In this document: positions 52,274 to 62,673 of the stretch, piece after piece
Layout of the letters: every line of letters starts with the position of its first letter
How positions within the stretch are numbered: the stretch's first letter is position 1
Notes under the pieces: generated by a model
The model's database searches: none
Told to the model about the DNA's origin: nothing
The model's input: the letters and a program-made list of their open reading frames with translations, nothing else
NCBI RefSeq assembly: GCF_024506395.1
Contig: NZ_JANIBO010000001.1
Coordinates: 496,001-560,000 of the forward strand
Source: Cetobacterium sp. NK01
GTDB lineage: Bacteria > Fusobacteriota > Fusobacteriia > Fusobacteriales > Fusobacteriaceae
Length of the DNA: 64,000 bases
Direction of reading: 5' to 3'
Translations under genes and position numbers: made by a program

Positions 52274-52790
52274 TCATACTCCAGAAAGAACTTGTGTAGT
52301 TTGTAGAGAAAAAAAGAATAAAAGCGATCTTTTTAGAATCGCTAAAATAAATGACAACAACTATTCATTTGATGAAAAGCAAAAACTTCAAGCTAGAGCT
52401 GTCTACGTTTGTAAAACTCATGAATGTATAAAAAGAATTTCAAAAAATAAAAAATATAGCCTAAAAATTGAAGATTTACTTTCAATGGTAAATCTTCTTA
52501 AGAAACAATCTAAAGATTACTTAAACATTTTAAAGGCAATGAAAAACTCTGAACATCTAACTTTCGGTATCAACATGGTTATGGAAGATATTCAACATAT
52601 CCATTTCCTAATAATCGCTGAGGATATTAGTGAAAAAAATGATAAAAAAATAATTGCAAAGGCTAAGGAATTTGATATTCCTTATGCGCATTTTGGGGAT
52701 AAAGCACAACTTGGTGAGATATTTAACAAAGATGAAATCAATGTGATTGCTATAAAAAATAAAAAGGTTGCAAGGGGATTGATCGATTAG
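52266..52790 (+). CDS. YlxR (RnpM) domain fused to an L7Ae/YlxQ-like RNA-binding domain
   Basis: A 174-residue fusion. Residues 1-80 are YlxR (DUF448) with PERTCVVCREKKNKSDLFRI (5-24) and RGxY-like turn RAVYVC. Residues about 80-174 match an L7Ae/YlxQ domain: LTFGINMVMEDIQ, HFLIIAEDISEKNDKKI and NVIAIKNKKVARGLI. In Firmicutes the two are separate neighbouring genes, ylxR and ylxQ, between nusA and infB. The upstream in-frame ATG is rejected because GAGGAAG sits before the ATG at 52266. Confidence 0.88.
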   Translation: MLNHTPERTCVVCREKKNKSDLFRIAKINDNNYSFDEKQKLQARAVYVCKTHECIKRISKNKKYSLKIEDLLSMVNLLKKQSKDYLNILKAMKNSEHLTFGINMVMEDIQHIHFLIIAEDISEKNDKKIIAKAKEFDIPYAHFGDKAQLGEIFNKDEINVIAIKNKKVARGLID

Positions 52791-52814
52791 GCTATTTGGA
52801 GGTGTCTAGATTTT

Positions 52815-54974
52815 ATGAAAATAAGAGTACACGAATTAGCTAAAAAATACGGTTTTGGGAATAAAGAGTTTTTGGATATTTTAAACAATATTGGAATTGA
52901 TGTACACTCACATCTAGCTGGATTGACTGTTGAGCAAGAAAAAATTGCCACAGCTTATTTTGCTAAAAAAAATGATAATGTTGTTTCTAACAATGTTTAT
53001 ATAGAGGAGGAAACAATGAAAAAAAATATGGAATTTAATGATGTAGATGATTTTGTAGAGGAGAATCATACTACTACAAAGAAAAAGAAAAACAAAAATA
53101 GTGATAATAACTCTAAAGACGAGGGAAAATCAAAGAAAAGAAAAAAAGGAAGAAGAGCAGACTTCGTTGTAAAGAAAGCTGAACAAGGTCCTGAAATTAT
53201 CGAAGAAGATGGAATGAAAATAATCAAAATTAGAGGTGAAATAACATTAGGTGATTTCGCTGATAGACTTGGAATTAGTAGTTCTGAACTTATCAAAAAA
53301 CTTTTCTTAAAAGGACAAATGTTAACAATTAATAGTCCTATATCTTTTGAACTAGCAGAAGAGCTAGCTATGGATTATGATGCTCTTGTTGAAGAAGAGG
53401 AAGAAATTGAATTAGATTTCGGAGATAAATTTGCTCTTGAAATTACTGATAGACCTGAAGACCTTATCGAAAGAGCTCCAGTTATTACAATCATGGGGCA
53501 CGTTGACCACGGAAAAACATCTTTACTTGATGCTATAAGAACAACATCTGTAGCTTCAGGAGAGGCTGGAGGAATTACACAAAAAATTGGAGCTTATCAA
53601 ATTAATAAAGCTGGAAGAAAAATAACTTTCGTTGATACTCCTGGCCACGAAGCATTTACTGATATGAGAGCTAGAGGAGCTCAAGTTACTGACATCGCAA
53701 TTCTTGTTGTTGCTGCTGATGATGGTGTAATGCCTCAAACAATCGAAGCTTTATCACATGCTAAAGCTGCAAATGTACCTATTATTGTTGCTATCAATAA
53801 AATTGATAAACCTGAAGCTAATCCTATGAGAGTTAAACAAGAGTTAATGGAGCATGGACTTGTTTCAGTTGAATGGGGAGGAGACACTGAGTTTGTTGAA
53901 GTTTCTGCTAAAGCGAAAATGAACTTAGATACACTTCTAGATACAATTTTAATTACTTCTGAAATTTTAGAATTAAAAGCTAATCCTAAGAAAAGAGCTA
54001 AAGGTATTGTTTTGGAATCAAGACTTGATCCTAAAGTTGGACCTATTGCTGACGTTTTAATTCAAGAGGGTACTTTAAAAATAGGAGAAGTTATTGTTGC
54101 TGGAGAATCTATGGGTAAAGTTAGAGCCTTAGTTAATGATTTAGGTGCTAAAGTTCAAATTGCTACAGTTTCTCAACCAATTGAAATTATTGGATTTAAT
54201 GATGTTCCATCTGCTGGAGATACATTCTATGTTATCCAAAACGAACAGCATGCTAAAAGAATTGTTGAAGAAATGGCTAAAGAAAGAAAAATCGCTGAAG
54301 TTAGCAGAAAATCAATATCTCTTGAATCTCTTTCTCAACAAATGGATAATGCTAATGTTAAAGAACTTAACTTAATTTTAAGAGCTGATTCTAGAGGTTC
54401 TGTTGAAGCTTTAAGAGACTCTTTATTAAAATTGTCTCATGAAGAAGTTATCGTTAATATAATCCAAGCTGCTTCTGGAGCTATTACTGAAAGTGACGTT
54501 AAACTTGCTGAAGCTTCTAATGCTATCATTATTGGATTTAATGTTAGACCTACAACTAATGCTTTAAAAGAAGCTGACTCTAATGGAGTTGAAATTAGAA
54601 CTTCTAACATTATTTATCACATTACTGAAGATATTGAAAAAGCACTAACTGGAATGCTTGATCCTGAGTTTAAAGAAATGTATTCTGGTAGAATTGAAAT
54701 TAAAAAAGTCTTTAAAGTTTCTAAAGTCGGAAACGTTGCTGGTTGTGTTGTTGTTGATGGTAAAGTTAGAAAAGAATCAAATATTAGAATATTAAGAAAT
54801 GGTGTTATTGTTTATGAAGGAAAGCTTAACACTCTTAAAAGATACAAAGATGATGCTAAAGAAGTGGTTGCTGGACAAGAATGTGGTTTAGGTATAGAAA
54901 ACTTCAATGATATCAAAGAAGGAGATATCGTAGAGGCATTTGATATTATCGAAGTTAAAAGAACTTTAAAGTAA
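52815..54974 (+). CDS. infB: Translation initiation factor IF-2
   Basis: A 719-residue GTPase that places fMet-tRNA on the 30S subunit. It has two IF2N domains (about 1-50 and 140-190) separated by a Lys/Glu-rich linker, a G domain with GHVDHGKT (228-235), DTPGHEA and NKID, then domains II, III and C2. The start follows GGAGGTG. A second in-frame start lies at codon 68 and has a stronger ribosome site. Confidence 0.98.
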   Translation: MKIRVHELAKKYGFGNKEFLDILNNIGIDVHSHLAGLTVEQEKIATAYFAKKNDNVVSNNVYIEEETMKKNMEFNDVDDFVEENHTTTKKKKNKNSDNNSKDEGKSKKRKKGRRADFVVKKAEQGPEIIEEDGMKIIKIRGEITLGDFADRLGISSSELIKKLFLKGQMLTINSPISFELAEELAMDYDALVEEEEEIELDFGDKFALEITDRPEDLIERAPVITIMGHVDHGKTSLLDAIRTTSVASGEAGGITQKIGAYQINKAGRKITFVDTPGHEAFTDMRARGAQVTDIAILVVAADDGVMPQTIEALSHAKAANVPIIVAINKIDKPEANPMRVKQELMEHGLVSVEWGGDTEFVEVSAKAKMNLDTLLDTILITSEILELKANPKKRAKGIVLESRLDPKVGPIADVLIQEGTLKIGEVIVAGESMGKVRALVNDLGAKVQIATVSQPIEIIGFNDVPSAGDTFYVIQNEQHAKRIVEEMAKERKIAEVSRKSISLESLSQQMDNANVKELNLILRADSRGSVEALRDSLLKLSHEEVIVNIIQAASGAITESDVKLAEASNAIIIGFNVRPTTNALKEADSNGVEIRTSNIIYHITEDIEKALTGMLDPEFKEMYSGRIEIKKVFKVSKVGNVAGCVVVDGKVRKESNIRILRNGVIVYEGKLNTLKRYKDDAKEVVAGQECGLGIENFNDIKEGDIVEAFDIIEVKRTLK
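53004..53018 (+). promoter_or_regulatory. Internal ribosome site and ATG inside infB
   Basis: GAGGAGG followed five bases later by an in-frame ATG (codon 68). It would give a 652-residue IF2 without the first IF2N domain. Confidence 0.6.
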
Positions 54975-54991
54975 AAAGTGGGTGATTTATT

Positions 54992-55348
54992 ATGAATAAA
55001 AAAAGATTAGCTGCAATAGAAAAAGAGGTTTCAAGAGTTGTCTCTAAATGTCTTTTTGAAGAAATTAAAAATCCAAAATTAAAAAAAGCTATGGTTTCTA
55101 TTACAAATGTTAGAGTTACTGAAGATTTAAAATTCGCTGACTTATATTTCAGTATTATGCCTATAGCTGGTGGAACAGTTAATAAAAATGAAGTTTTAGA
55201 AGGGTTAAATGAAATTAAAGGTTTTCTTAGAAAAAGAGTATCTGAAGAACTAGCCTTAAGATATACTCCTGATATTAGAATAAAACTGGATGATACTATA
55301 GAACACGCTATTAAAATCTCCCAGTTACTTGATAGCTTAAAAGGATAA
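54992..55348 (+). CDS. rbfA: Ribosome-binding factor A
   Basis: A 118-residue KH-like 30S assembly factor with MNKKRLAAIEKEVSRVV, ISITNVRVTEDLKFA-like strand (here VSITNVRVTEDLKFADLYFS) and LALRYTPDIRIKLDDTIEH. It sits after infB with GGGTG before its ATG and is 4 bases from recJ. Confidence 0.96.
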   Translation: MNKKRLAAIEKEVSRVVSKCLFEEIKNPKLKKAMVSITNVRVTEDLKFADLYFSIMPIAGGTVNKNEVLEGLNEIKGFLRKRVSEELALRYTPDIRIKLDDTIEHAIKISQLLDSLKG

Positions 55349-55352
55349 TTTT

Positions 55353-57053
55353 ATGCACTGGGAATATAAAGCAGTATCTGAAAATCTTATTGAAACTAAG
55401 GCTAGTCAATGGAATGTTTCTAAATTTTTAGCTACTTTACTTTTAAAAAAGGGCTTTTTAGAAAAAGAGGATGTAGATAACTTCCTTAATCCATCTATAA
55501 AAAAATTTCATAATCCTTTTGATTTTGAAATGATGGATAAAGTTGTGGAAAAAATAGTTTCAGCAAAAAATAATGGAGATAAGTTATTTATATATGGAGA
55601 TTATGATGTCGATGGAATAACGGCTGCGATCTTCCTTGTATTAGCTTTTAGAGAGATTGGAATTGATATTGATTACTATATTCCTAATAGAATGGATGAA
55701 GGCTACGGTCTTGATAAAAAAACTGTTGACTTTATTCATAAAAATTCTGGAAAACTAGTAATTACTGTTGATACAGGAATTAATTCTTATGAAGATGTAG
55801 AGTATGCTCGGAGTTTAGGAATTGAAGTTATTGTTACTGATCACCATAAAAGTGTTAAGGATGAAGAAGAGGACAATATCCTCTTCATCAATCCTAAACT
55901 AAGTGAAAATTACAAATTTAAATTCTTGGCTGGAGCTGGAGTTGCTTTAAAAGTTGCTCAAGGAGTTTATTCTTATCTAAAAGAAGATTTCTCTAAATTA
56001 TATCAATTCATGGATGTTATTATGATTGGGACTGTTGCTGATGTTGTACCTATGTTTGATGAAAATAGAATTATTATAAGTAGAGGACTAGAAACTCTTA
56101 AAAATACAAAAATTAAGGGTCTTGTTTATCTAATGAAATATTTAAAGCTTTATAATAAAGATATTAGCACAACTGATATAAGTTACTTCGTGTCTCCTTT
56201 AATAAATTCACTAGGAAGACTTGGAAACTCTAAACTTGGAGCTGACTTTTTCATGAAAACAGATGATTTTGAAATATATAACATTATTGAAGAGATGAAA
56301 AAAGCTAATAAACAAAGAAGAGAACTTGAAAGAATGATCTTTGATGAAGCAAACAAAATAATTCAACAAAAACTTAATAAAGACGATTTAAAATATATTT
56401 TTGTTGCTTCTGAAAGATGGCATCCTGGTGTTATCGGTGTAGTTGCTTCTAGATTAAGTGTAAAATATAATCTACCTGTTGCTATGATCTCACTAAAAGA
56501 TGGAGTTGCCAAAGCTTCATGCAGAAGTATTCCTGGTGTAAATATTTTCAATATTTTAAAACTTATTGAAAATAAACTGATACGTTTCGGTGGGCATGAC
56601 TTAGCAGCTGGATTTATCGCAGATGAGAAAAATCTGCCTGAGATTGAACTTTTATTTCAAGAAGAAATTCAAGTTCACGAACATAGTATCAATCAACCTA
56701 AATTTTTAGAAATTGATTTGGAATTAGCTATTGATAAAATTAATAAAAATAATATTAATGATATTAAAAAACTAGGTCCATTCGGACTTGAAAATAAACA
56801 TCCCTATTTTTTAGATAGAGGAGTTAAAATTATAGATGCAAAATTTTTTGGCATTGAAAATAGACACTTTAATGGTTTTCTATTAAAAAATGGCAAATCT
56901 TATCCTCTTGTAGCTTTTGATTTAAGTTCAAAGTTACATAAAAATAGCAAGGATATGCTTTATGATATTATTTATTATCCCGAAAAGATTGTTAATCGGG
57001 GAGAAGAGTATTATCAATTTCGTTTAAAAGATCTTAAGTCTCATAAGATTTAA
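55353..57053 (+). CDS. recJ: Single-stranded-DNA-specific exonuclease RecJ
   Basis: A 566-residue DHH/DHHA1 nuclease for recombination and repair. Motifs are FIYGDYDVDGITAA (about 75-88), VDTGINSYED and VTDHHKS (about 164-170), SPLINSLGRLGN, and the DHHA1 RFGGHDLAAGF (about 410-420). It appears translationally coupled to rbfA. The protein ends without the long C-terminal extension of some relatives. Confidence 0.95.
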   Translation: MHWEYKAVSENLIETKASQWNVSKFLATLLLKKGFLEKEDVDNFLNPSIKKFHNPFDFEMMDKVVEKIVSAKNNGDKLFIYGDYDVDGITAAIFLVLAFREIGIDIDYYIPNRMDEGYGLDKKTVDFIHKNSGKLVITVDTGINSYEDVEYARSLGIEVIVTDHHKSVKDEEEDNILFINPKLSENYKFKFLAGAGVALKVAQGVYSYLKEDFSKLYQFMDVIMIGTVADVVPMFDENRIIISRGLETLKNTKIKGLVYLMKYLKLYNKDISTTDISYFVSPLINSLGRLGNSKLGADFFMKTDDFEIYNIIEEMKKANKQRRELERMIFDEANKIIQQKLNKDDLKYIFVASERWHPGVIGVVASRLSVKYNLPVAMISLKDGVAKASCRSIPGVNIFNILKLIENKLIRFGGHDLAAGFIADEKNLPEIELLFQEEIQVHEHSINQPKFLEIDLELAIDKINKNNINDIKKLGPFGLENKHPYFLDRGVKIIDAKFFGIENRHFNGFLLKNGKSYPLVAFDLSSKLHKNSKDMLYDIIYYPEKIVNRGEEYYQFRLKDLKSHKI

Positions 57054-57087
57054 GATGTTAATACATAAATACCTTAAGGAGGAAATG

Positions 57088-58374
57088 ATGAAACACGAAT
57101 TAAAAAAAATCGACCACTCAGCAGTTGAAGTTAAACTTACTTTAACAGTTGAAGAGTTATCACCAATTAAATCAGAGGTTATTAAAAGTTTAGCTACTAA
57201 AGTAGAGGTACCTGGATTTAGAAAAGGACATGCTCCATTAAACAAAGTTGAGGCTGCTTTTGCAGATGCTATCAAGGAAGAGGTTGTTGAATCTGTTCTT
57301 AAAGCAAACTTTGAAAAAATCGTTGCTGAAGAAAAAATCACTCCAGTAAGTTTCATTTACGATCTTGTTGCTGATATGAAAGATACGCTTGAAATGACAT
57401 TTAAAGTTGATGTATATCCTGAAATTACTTTAGGTGAATACAAAGGTTTAGAAGTTGAAAAAGAGTCTTTCGAAATGACAGATGACCTTTTAAATAAAGA
57501 AATTGAAAATATGTTAAATGCAAAATCTAAATTAGAAGATGCTCCTGAAGGACATAAAGCTGAAATGGGGAACACAATTGATTTAGCTTTCGAAGGATTT
57601 GTTGATGGTACTCCTTTCGAAGGTGGAAAAGCTGATTCTCATCAGTTAAAATTAGGATCAAAAATGTTTATTGATACTTTTGAAGATCAATTAGTTGGAT
57701 ATACTGTAGGACAAGAGGGGGAAGTTAACGTAACATTCCCTGCTGAATACCATGCTGAAGCTTTAGCTGGAAAACCTGCAACATTTAAAGTTAAAATTAA
57801 CTCTATTAAAACTTTAGCAAAACCTGAATTAACAGAAGAGTTTGCTAAAGAAGCTGGATTTGAATCTGTAGAAGATTTAAAAGCTAAGAAAACTACTGAA
57901 ATAACTGCTAGAGAAGAAGCAAGAGTTCAAAATAACTTTGTTGGAAAATTAATCCAAAAAGTAGTTGCTAATTCAAAAGTTGAAGTTCCTAAATCTATGG
58001 TAGTTAGAGAAGTAGAAAATAGAATGGCCGAAATGAACCAACAATTAGCTATGCAAGGAATGGATTTAGATCAATATTTAAAAATGACTGGTATGACTAA
58101 AGAGCAAGCATTTAACCAAATTGCTCCAATGGCTCATAACAAAGTTCAAGTTGATCTTGTTTTAGAAGCTATTGCTAAAGCTGAAAACTTAGAGGTTACT
58201 GATGAAGAATTAAATACTAAAGTTGAAGAGATTGCTAAAATGTATGGAATGAATAAAGAGCAATTAGAAACTGAATTAAAGAAAAATTCTAATTTAGATG
58301 AATTTTTCCATAGTTTAAAAACTGAGAGCTTAGCTCAAAAAGCTGTTGAAGTTATTGTTAATAATGCAAAGTAA
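57088..58374 (+). CDS. tig: Trigger factor
   Basis: A 428-residue ribosome-bound chaperone. The N-terminal ribosome-binding tail includes VEVPGFRKGHAPLN (about 39-52), with the GFRKG signature; a PPIase domain spans about 150-240 and a helical C-domain the rest. Two adjacent ATGs (57085, 57088) follow AAGGAGG; the second has better spacing, and the frame further upstream (57055) is rejected. It opens the clpP-clpX-lon block. Confidence 0.96.
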   Translation: MKHELKKIDHSAVEVKLTLTVEELSPIKSEVIKSLATKVEVPGFRKGHAPLNKVEAAFADAIKEEVVESVLKANFEKIVAEEKITPVSFIYDLVADMKDTLEMTFKVDVYPEITLGEYKGLEVEKESFEMTDDLLNKEIENMLNAKSKLEDAPEGHKAEMGNTIDLAFEGFVDGTPFEGGKADSHQLKLGSKMFIDTFEDQLVGYTVGQEGEVNVTFPAEYHAEALAGKPATFKVKINSIKTLAKPELTEEFAKEAGFESVEDLKAKKTTEITAREEARVQNNFVGKLIQKVVANSKVEVPKSMVVREVENRMAEMNQQLAMQGMDLDQYLKMTGMTKEQAFNQIAPMAHNKVQVDLVLEAIAKAENLEVTDEELNTKVEEIAKMYGMNKEQLETELKKNSNLDEFFHSLKTESLAQKAVEVIVNNAK

Positions 58375-58385
58375 TAACCAATTGT

Positions 58386-58412
58386 ATTGAGTAGAGTTTA
58401 TCTCTACTCAAT
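58386..58412 (+). terminator. Hairpin after tig
   Basis: A perfect 11-bp stem (ATTGAGTAGAG and complement) with a 5-base loop, no strong U tract. It may only partly separate tig from clpP. Confidence 0.55.
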
Positions 58413-58504
58413 ACTACTTTAATAAAAAATTAATGTTAAATACCTAAATATTTTAAGTATTTAACTTTAAATTTTTAAAGCAAGTTTTTAAAGGAGGGAA
58501 AAAA

Positions 58505-59080
58505 ATGTACAGTCCAACAGTTATTGAAAACACAGGAAAAGGTGAAAGAGCCTATGACATCTATTCAAGACTTCTTAAAGATAGAATTATCTTTTTGGGA
58601 AGTGAAATAGATGATCAAATAGCTAACGCAATTGTTGCTCAACTCCTATTTTTAGAAGCTGAAGATCCTAATAAAGATATAATTATGTATATAAACAGTC
58701 CTGGAGGAGTTATCACTTCTGGCATGGCAATTTACGATACTATGAACTACATTAAACCTGACGTTCAAACAGTTTGCATTGGTCAAGCTGCTAGTATGGG
58801 GGCTTTATTACTTTCTGCAGGTGCTAAAGGAAAAAGATATTCTCTTGAAAATTCTAGAATTATGATTCACCAACCCCTTGGTGGAGCTAGAGGTCAAGCT
58901 ACTGATATCGAAATTCAAGCTAAAGAAATCTTAAGAATGAAGGATTTAACTTCTAAAATTTTAAGCAAAAATACAAATAAATCAGTTGAAGAAATTATAA
59001 TTGCAACTGAAAGAGATAACTTTATGAGTGCAGAAGAAGCTAAAGAATTTGGTCTAATCGATCATGTTTTTATTAGATAA
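58505..59080 (+). CDS. clpP: ATP-dependent Clp protease proteolytic subunit
   Basis: A 191-residue serine protease subunit. The catalytic triad is visible as Ser97 (GQAASMG), His122 (MIHQPLGG) and Asp171 (TERDNFM). It forms the chamber fed by ClpX, encoded 11 bases downstream. AGGAGGG precedes its ATG. Confidence 0.98.
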   Translation: MYSPTVIENTGKGERAYDIYSRLLKDRIIFLGSEIDDQIANAIVAQLLFLEAEDPNKDIIMYINSPGGVITSGMAIYDTMNYIKPDVQTVCIGQAASMGALLLSAGAKGKRYSLENSRIMIHQPLGGARGQATDIEIQAKEILRMKDLTSKILSKNTNKSVEEIIIATERDNFMSAEEAKEFGLIDHVFIR

Positions 59081-59091
59081 GGAGGGAAAAG

Positions 59092-60339
59092 ATGAATAAG
59101 AAAGAACATTGCTCTTTTTGTGGAAGAGGACAAGATGAAGTTTCAAAACTTTTCTCTGGTATTGATGGGGCATTTATTTGTGATGAATGTATCGAAACAT
59201 GTTTTGATATGCTCGGTTACGAAAATGATGTCTATTACGGAGAAAAACATTCGCCTGAATCTTCAAATAGCTCTTTGACAGGAGTAAAACTCCCAACACC
59301 TAAAGAGATTAAAGAAAAATTAGATGAATATGTTATTGGACAGGATGAAAGTAAAAAAGTTTTAGCTGTTTCTGTTTACAATCACTATAAAAGAATTATG
59401 CATAAAGATCAAGGAAGTAAAGATGTTGAATTACAAAAATCAAATGTACTTTTAATTGGACCTACTGGTTCAGGAAAAACACTTTTGGCCCAAACGCTTG
59501 CAAGAACACTTCATGTTCCTTTTGCAATTGCTGATGCTACAACATTAACTGAAGCAGGATATGTTGGAGATGATGTTGAAAATGTTCTGGTTAGACTTCT
59601 TCAGGCCGCTGATTATAACGTTGAAGCTGCTGAAAGAGGTATTATTTATATAGATGAAATTGATAAAATAGCAAGAAAATCTGAAAATGTTTCTATTACT
59701 AGAGATGTTTCTGGCGAAGGAGTTCAACAAGCTCTTTTAAAGATTATTGAAGGTACAAAGTCTCAAGTTCCTCCTCAAGGTGGAAGAAAACATCCAAATC
59801 AAGAGCTTATTGAAGTGGATACAACTAATATACTATTTATAGTTGGTGGAGCTTTTGAAGGTATGGAAAAAATTATTAAATCTAGAACTAACAAAAAAGT
59901 TCTCGGTTTTGGTGCTTCTCAAGATTCTATTGAAACTGAAAAAGAAATTGAGCTTTTAGGTAAAGTTTTACCTGAAGATTTAGTTAAACAAGGAATTATA
60001 CCTGAATTAGTTGGTAGACTTCCTGTTATATCAACACTATCTCCTTTGGATGAAACTGCTCTTATTAAGATTTTATCAGAACCTAAAAATTCTATTGTAA
60101 AACAGTATCAAAAATTCTTTGAGATGGAAAATGTTAACCTTGAATTCGAAGATGAAGCGCTTAAAAAAATTGCAGCTTTAGCTTTAGAAAGAAGAATTGG
60201 AGCAAGAGGGCTTAGATCAATTATTGAAAATATAATGACAAATCTGATGTTCGAAATTCCTTCTGATAAAACTATTAAAAAGGTTACAATTACAGCTGAT
60301 TCAATTCAAGATTCTACTAAAGTTAAAATTGAACATTAA
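59092..60339 (+). CDS. clpX: ATP-dependent Clp protease ATPase subunit ClpX
   Basis: A 415-residue AAA+ unfoldase. It has an N-terminal zinc domain with four cysteines (CSFCGRG and CDECIETC, 7-36), Walker A GPTGSGKT (about 123-130), Walker [12 protein letters not shown] (about 184-194), and the pore GYVGDD and LGFGA loops. It delivers unfolded proteins to ClpP. Confidence 0.98.
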   Translation: MNKKEHCSFCGRGQDEVSKLFSGIDGAFICDECIETCFDMLGYENDVYYGEKHSPESSNSSLTGVKLPTPKEIKEKLDEYVIGQDESKKVLAVSVYNHYKRIMHKDQGSKDVELQKSNVLLIGPTGSGKTLLAQTLARTLHVPFAIADATTLTEAGYVGDDVENVLVRLLQAADYNVEAAERGIIYIDEIDKIARKSENVSITRDVSGEGVQQALLKIIEGTKSQVPPQGGRKHPNQELIEVDTTNILFIVGGAFEGMEKIIKSRTNKKVLGFGASQDSIETEKEIELLGKVLPEDLVKQGIIPELVGRLPVISTLSPLDETALIKILSEPKNSIVKQYQKFFEMENVNLEFEDEALKKIAALALERRIGARGLRSIIENIMTNLMFEIPSDKTIKKVTITADSIQDSTKVKIEH

Positions 60340-60352
60340 GGAGTGATTACGA

Positions 60353-62656
60353 ATGAGTAGATTACCTTTTTTACCTACTAGGGAAATGGTTCTTTTTCCT
60401 GGAACAGCTTCTCCTCTTTATGTTGGAAGAGAAAGAAGTTTATTAACTATGAATTTTGCAATGAAAACAAAAAATAAATTAGTTCTTAGCTTACAAAAAA
60501 ATTCTTTAGAAGAAACTCCAATTTTACCTGAAGGAGTACATAAAATCGGAGTTGTAGCAAACATTGTGCAATCTATTCCTTTGCCTAATAAAAGTATAAA
60601 AGTTCTTATTGAAGTTGATAAAAGAGTTCTTATTGAAAATATAATCGAAGAAGATGGTGTTTTATTTGCTGATTATAGTGTAATTTCATCGACTGAGGAA
60701 TCTTCTACTGAATTAACAGCTCTTAAAAGAAAAGTAATTAACTTATTTGAAGACTATTCTACATTAACTAATCAAATTAGTGCAGAATTAATGGTTCAGT
60801 TAAAAAGCTTAAGAAAAGCTGGTAAGATCTTTGATTCTATTGCATTTAATCTTGAGATTGAAGAAAATTTAAAAGTTGAACTTTTAGAACTTTTAGATGT
60901 TAAAGTTAGAGGATATAGATTATTAGAAATTTTAAATAACGAAATTGAAATTGCTTCAATTGAACAAAAAGTTGATCAAAAAGTAAAAGAAAAAATTAAT
61001 GAAAGCCAAAAAAGTTATTTTATAAGAGAAAAAATTAATACTCTTAGAGAAGAACTTGGTAAAACTGGTGGAGACGAAGAAACTGATGAACTTTATGATA
61101 AAGTTAGAAATTCATCTCTTCCTAAAGAAGCTAAAGATAAGCTTGAAATAGAATTAAAAAAACTTGGTAAAATGGCACCATATTCTGCTGAAGCTACAGT
61201 TTCTAGAGCATATATTGAATCAGTTTTAGAGCTTCCTTGGGGAGTAATTACTCCTGAAACTTTAGATTTAAAAATTGCTCATGATGTTTTAGAAAAAGAT
61301 CACTATGGTTTAAAAGATGTTAAAGACAGAATTTTAGATTATTTGGCCGTTAAAAAATTAAATCCAAATATGAAAGGGACTATTCTTTGTTTGGCTGGAC
61401 CCCCTGGAGTTGGAAAAACATCTTTAGCTAAATCTGTTGCTGATTCTCTTGGTAGAAATTTTGTTAGAGTTTCTCTTGGTGGTGTTAGAGATGAAGCTGA
61501 AATAAGAGGTCATAGAAGAACATATATTGGATCTATGCCTGGAAGAATTATTAAGGCTATTAAAAACGCGGGTAGTGTTAATCCTGTTATTTTACTTGAT
61601 GAAATAGATAAGATGTCTAGTGATTTTAAAGGAGATCCAGCTTCAGCTATGTTGGAGGTTCTAGATCCAGAGCAAAATAAGCACTTTGAAGATCATTATT
61701 TGGATATGCCTTTTGACTTATCTAAAGTTTTCTTTGTTGCTACTGCTAATGACTTAAGAAGTATCCCTGGACCTTTAAGAGACAGAATGGAAATTATTAA
61801 TCTTTCTTCATATACAGAGTTTGAAAAATTACATATTGCTAATAATTATCTAATTAAGCAAGCTCAAGATGAAAATGGTTTAAGTGATATAAAAATAAGT
61901 ATAACTGATAAAGCTATATTAAAAATAATCGATGAGTATACTAAAGAAGCTGGTGTTAGAAACTTAAAAAGAGAAATTTCATCTCTATTCAGAAAAGTAG
62001 CTAGAAAAGTTATTGATACCGAAGCTAAGTCAGTTAGTATAAATGTTAAAAATCTTGAGTCTTATTTAGGGCATCCTAAATTTAGACCTGAAAAAATGAA
62101 AAAAGCGGTTTCTAAAATTGGAGTAGTTAATGGCTTGGCATGGACATCTGTTGGTGGAATGACCCTTGAAGTTCAAGGTGTTCAAATTCCAGGTAAAGGA
62201 AACCTTTCTTTAACTGGTACTCTTGGAAATGTTATGAAAGAGTCTGCAATGGTTGCATTTACATATTTAAAAGCTAATCTTGATAAATTTGAAATTGATT
62301 CAACTGTTTTAGAGAAAAAAGATATACATCTTCATTTCCCTGAAGGAGCAACACCAAAAGACGGACCATCTGCCGGTATTGCTATTACTACAACTATCTT
62401 ATCTGTTTTAACAGGAAGAAAAGTTAAACAAACATTCGCTATGACTGGTGAAATTACAATTACTGGTGAGGTTTTACCTGTTGGAGGAATCAAAGAAAAA
62501 GTTATTGGAGCTCATAGAGCAGGAATCAAAAATATAATTTTACCTGATGATAATAAAGTTGATGTTGAAGAGATTCCAGAGGAAGTAATGAAGGATATAA
62601 AAATATACTTTGCTTCAACATATGAAGATGTTGAAAAACTTGCTCTTGAAAAATAA
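60353..62656 (+). CDS. lon: ATP-dependent protease Lon
   Basis: A 767-residue AAA+ protease. It has an N-terminal substrate domain (1-200), a coiled-coil region, Walker A GPPGVGKTS (about 347-355), Walker B ILLDEIDKMS, and a C-terminal peptidase domain with Ser673 in KDGPSAGIA and Lys in GGIKEKVIGAHRAG (about 715). Its end is 17 bases upstream of engB's start. Confidence 0.98.
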   Translation: MSRLPFLPTREMVLFPGTASPLYVGRERSLLTMNFAMKTKNKLVLSLQKNSLEETPILPEGVHKIGVVANIVQSIPLPNKSIKVLIEVDKRVLIENIIEEDGVLFADYSVISSTEESSTELTALKRKVINLFEDYSTLTNQISAELMVQLKSLRKAGKIFDSIAFNLEIEENLKVELLELLDVKVRGYRLLEILNNEIEIASIEQKVDQKVKEKINESQKSYFIREKINTLREELGKTGGDEETDELYDKVRNSSLPKEAKDKLEIELKKLGKMAPYSAEATVSRAYIESVLELPWGVITPETLDLKIAHDVLEKDHYGLKDVKDRILDYLAVKKLNPNMKGTILCLAGPPGVGKTSLAKSVADSLGRNFVRVSLGGVRDEAEIRGHRRTYIGSMPGRIIKAIKNAGSVNPVILLDEIDKMSSDFKGDPASAMLEVLDPEQNKHFEDHYLDMPFDLSKVFFVATANDLRSIPGPLRDRMEIINLSSYTEFEKLHIANNYLIKQAQDENGLSDIKISITDKAILKIIDEYTKEAGVRNLKREISSLFRKVARKVIDTEAKSVSINVKNLESYLGHPKFRPEKMKKAVSKIGVVNGLAWTSVGGMTLEVQGVQIPGKGNLSLTGTLGNVMKESAMVAFTYLKANLDKFEIDSTVLEKKDIHLHFPEGATPKDGPSAGIAITTTILSVLTGRKVKQTFAMTGEITITGEVLPVGGIKEKVIGAHRAGIKNIILPDDNKVDVEEIPEEVMKDIKIYFASTYEDVEKLALEK

Positions 62657-62673
62657 TGAAAAGAGGTAACACA

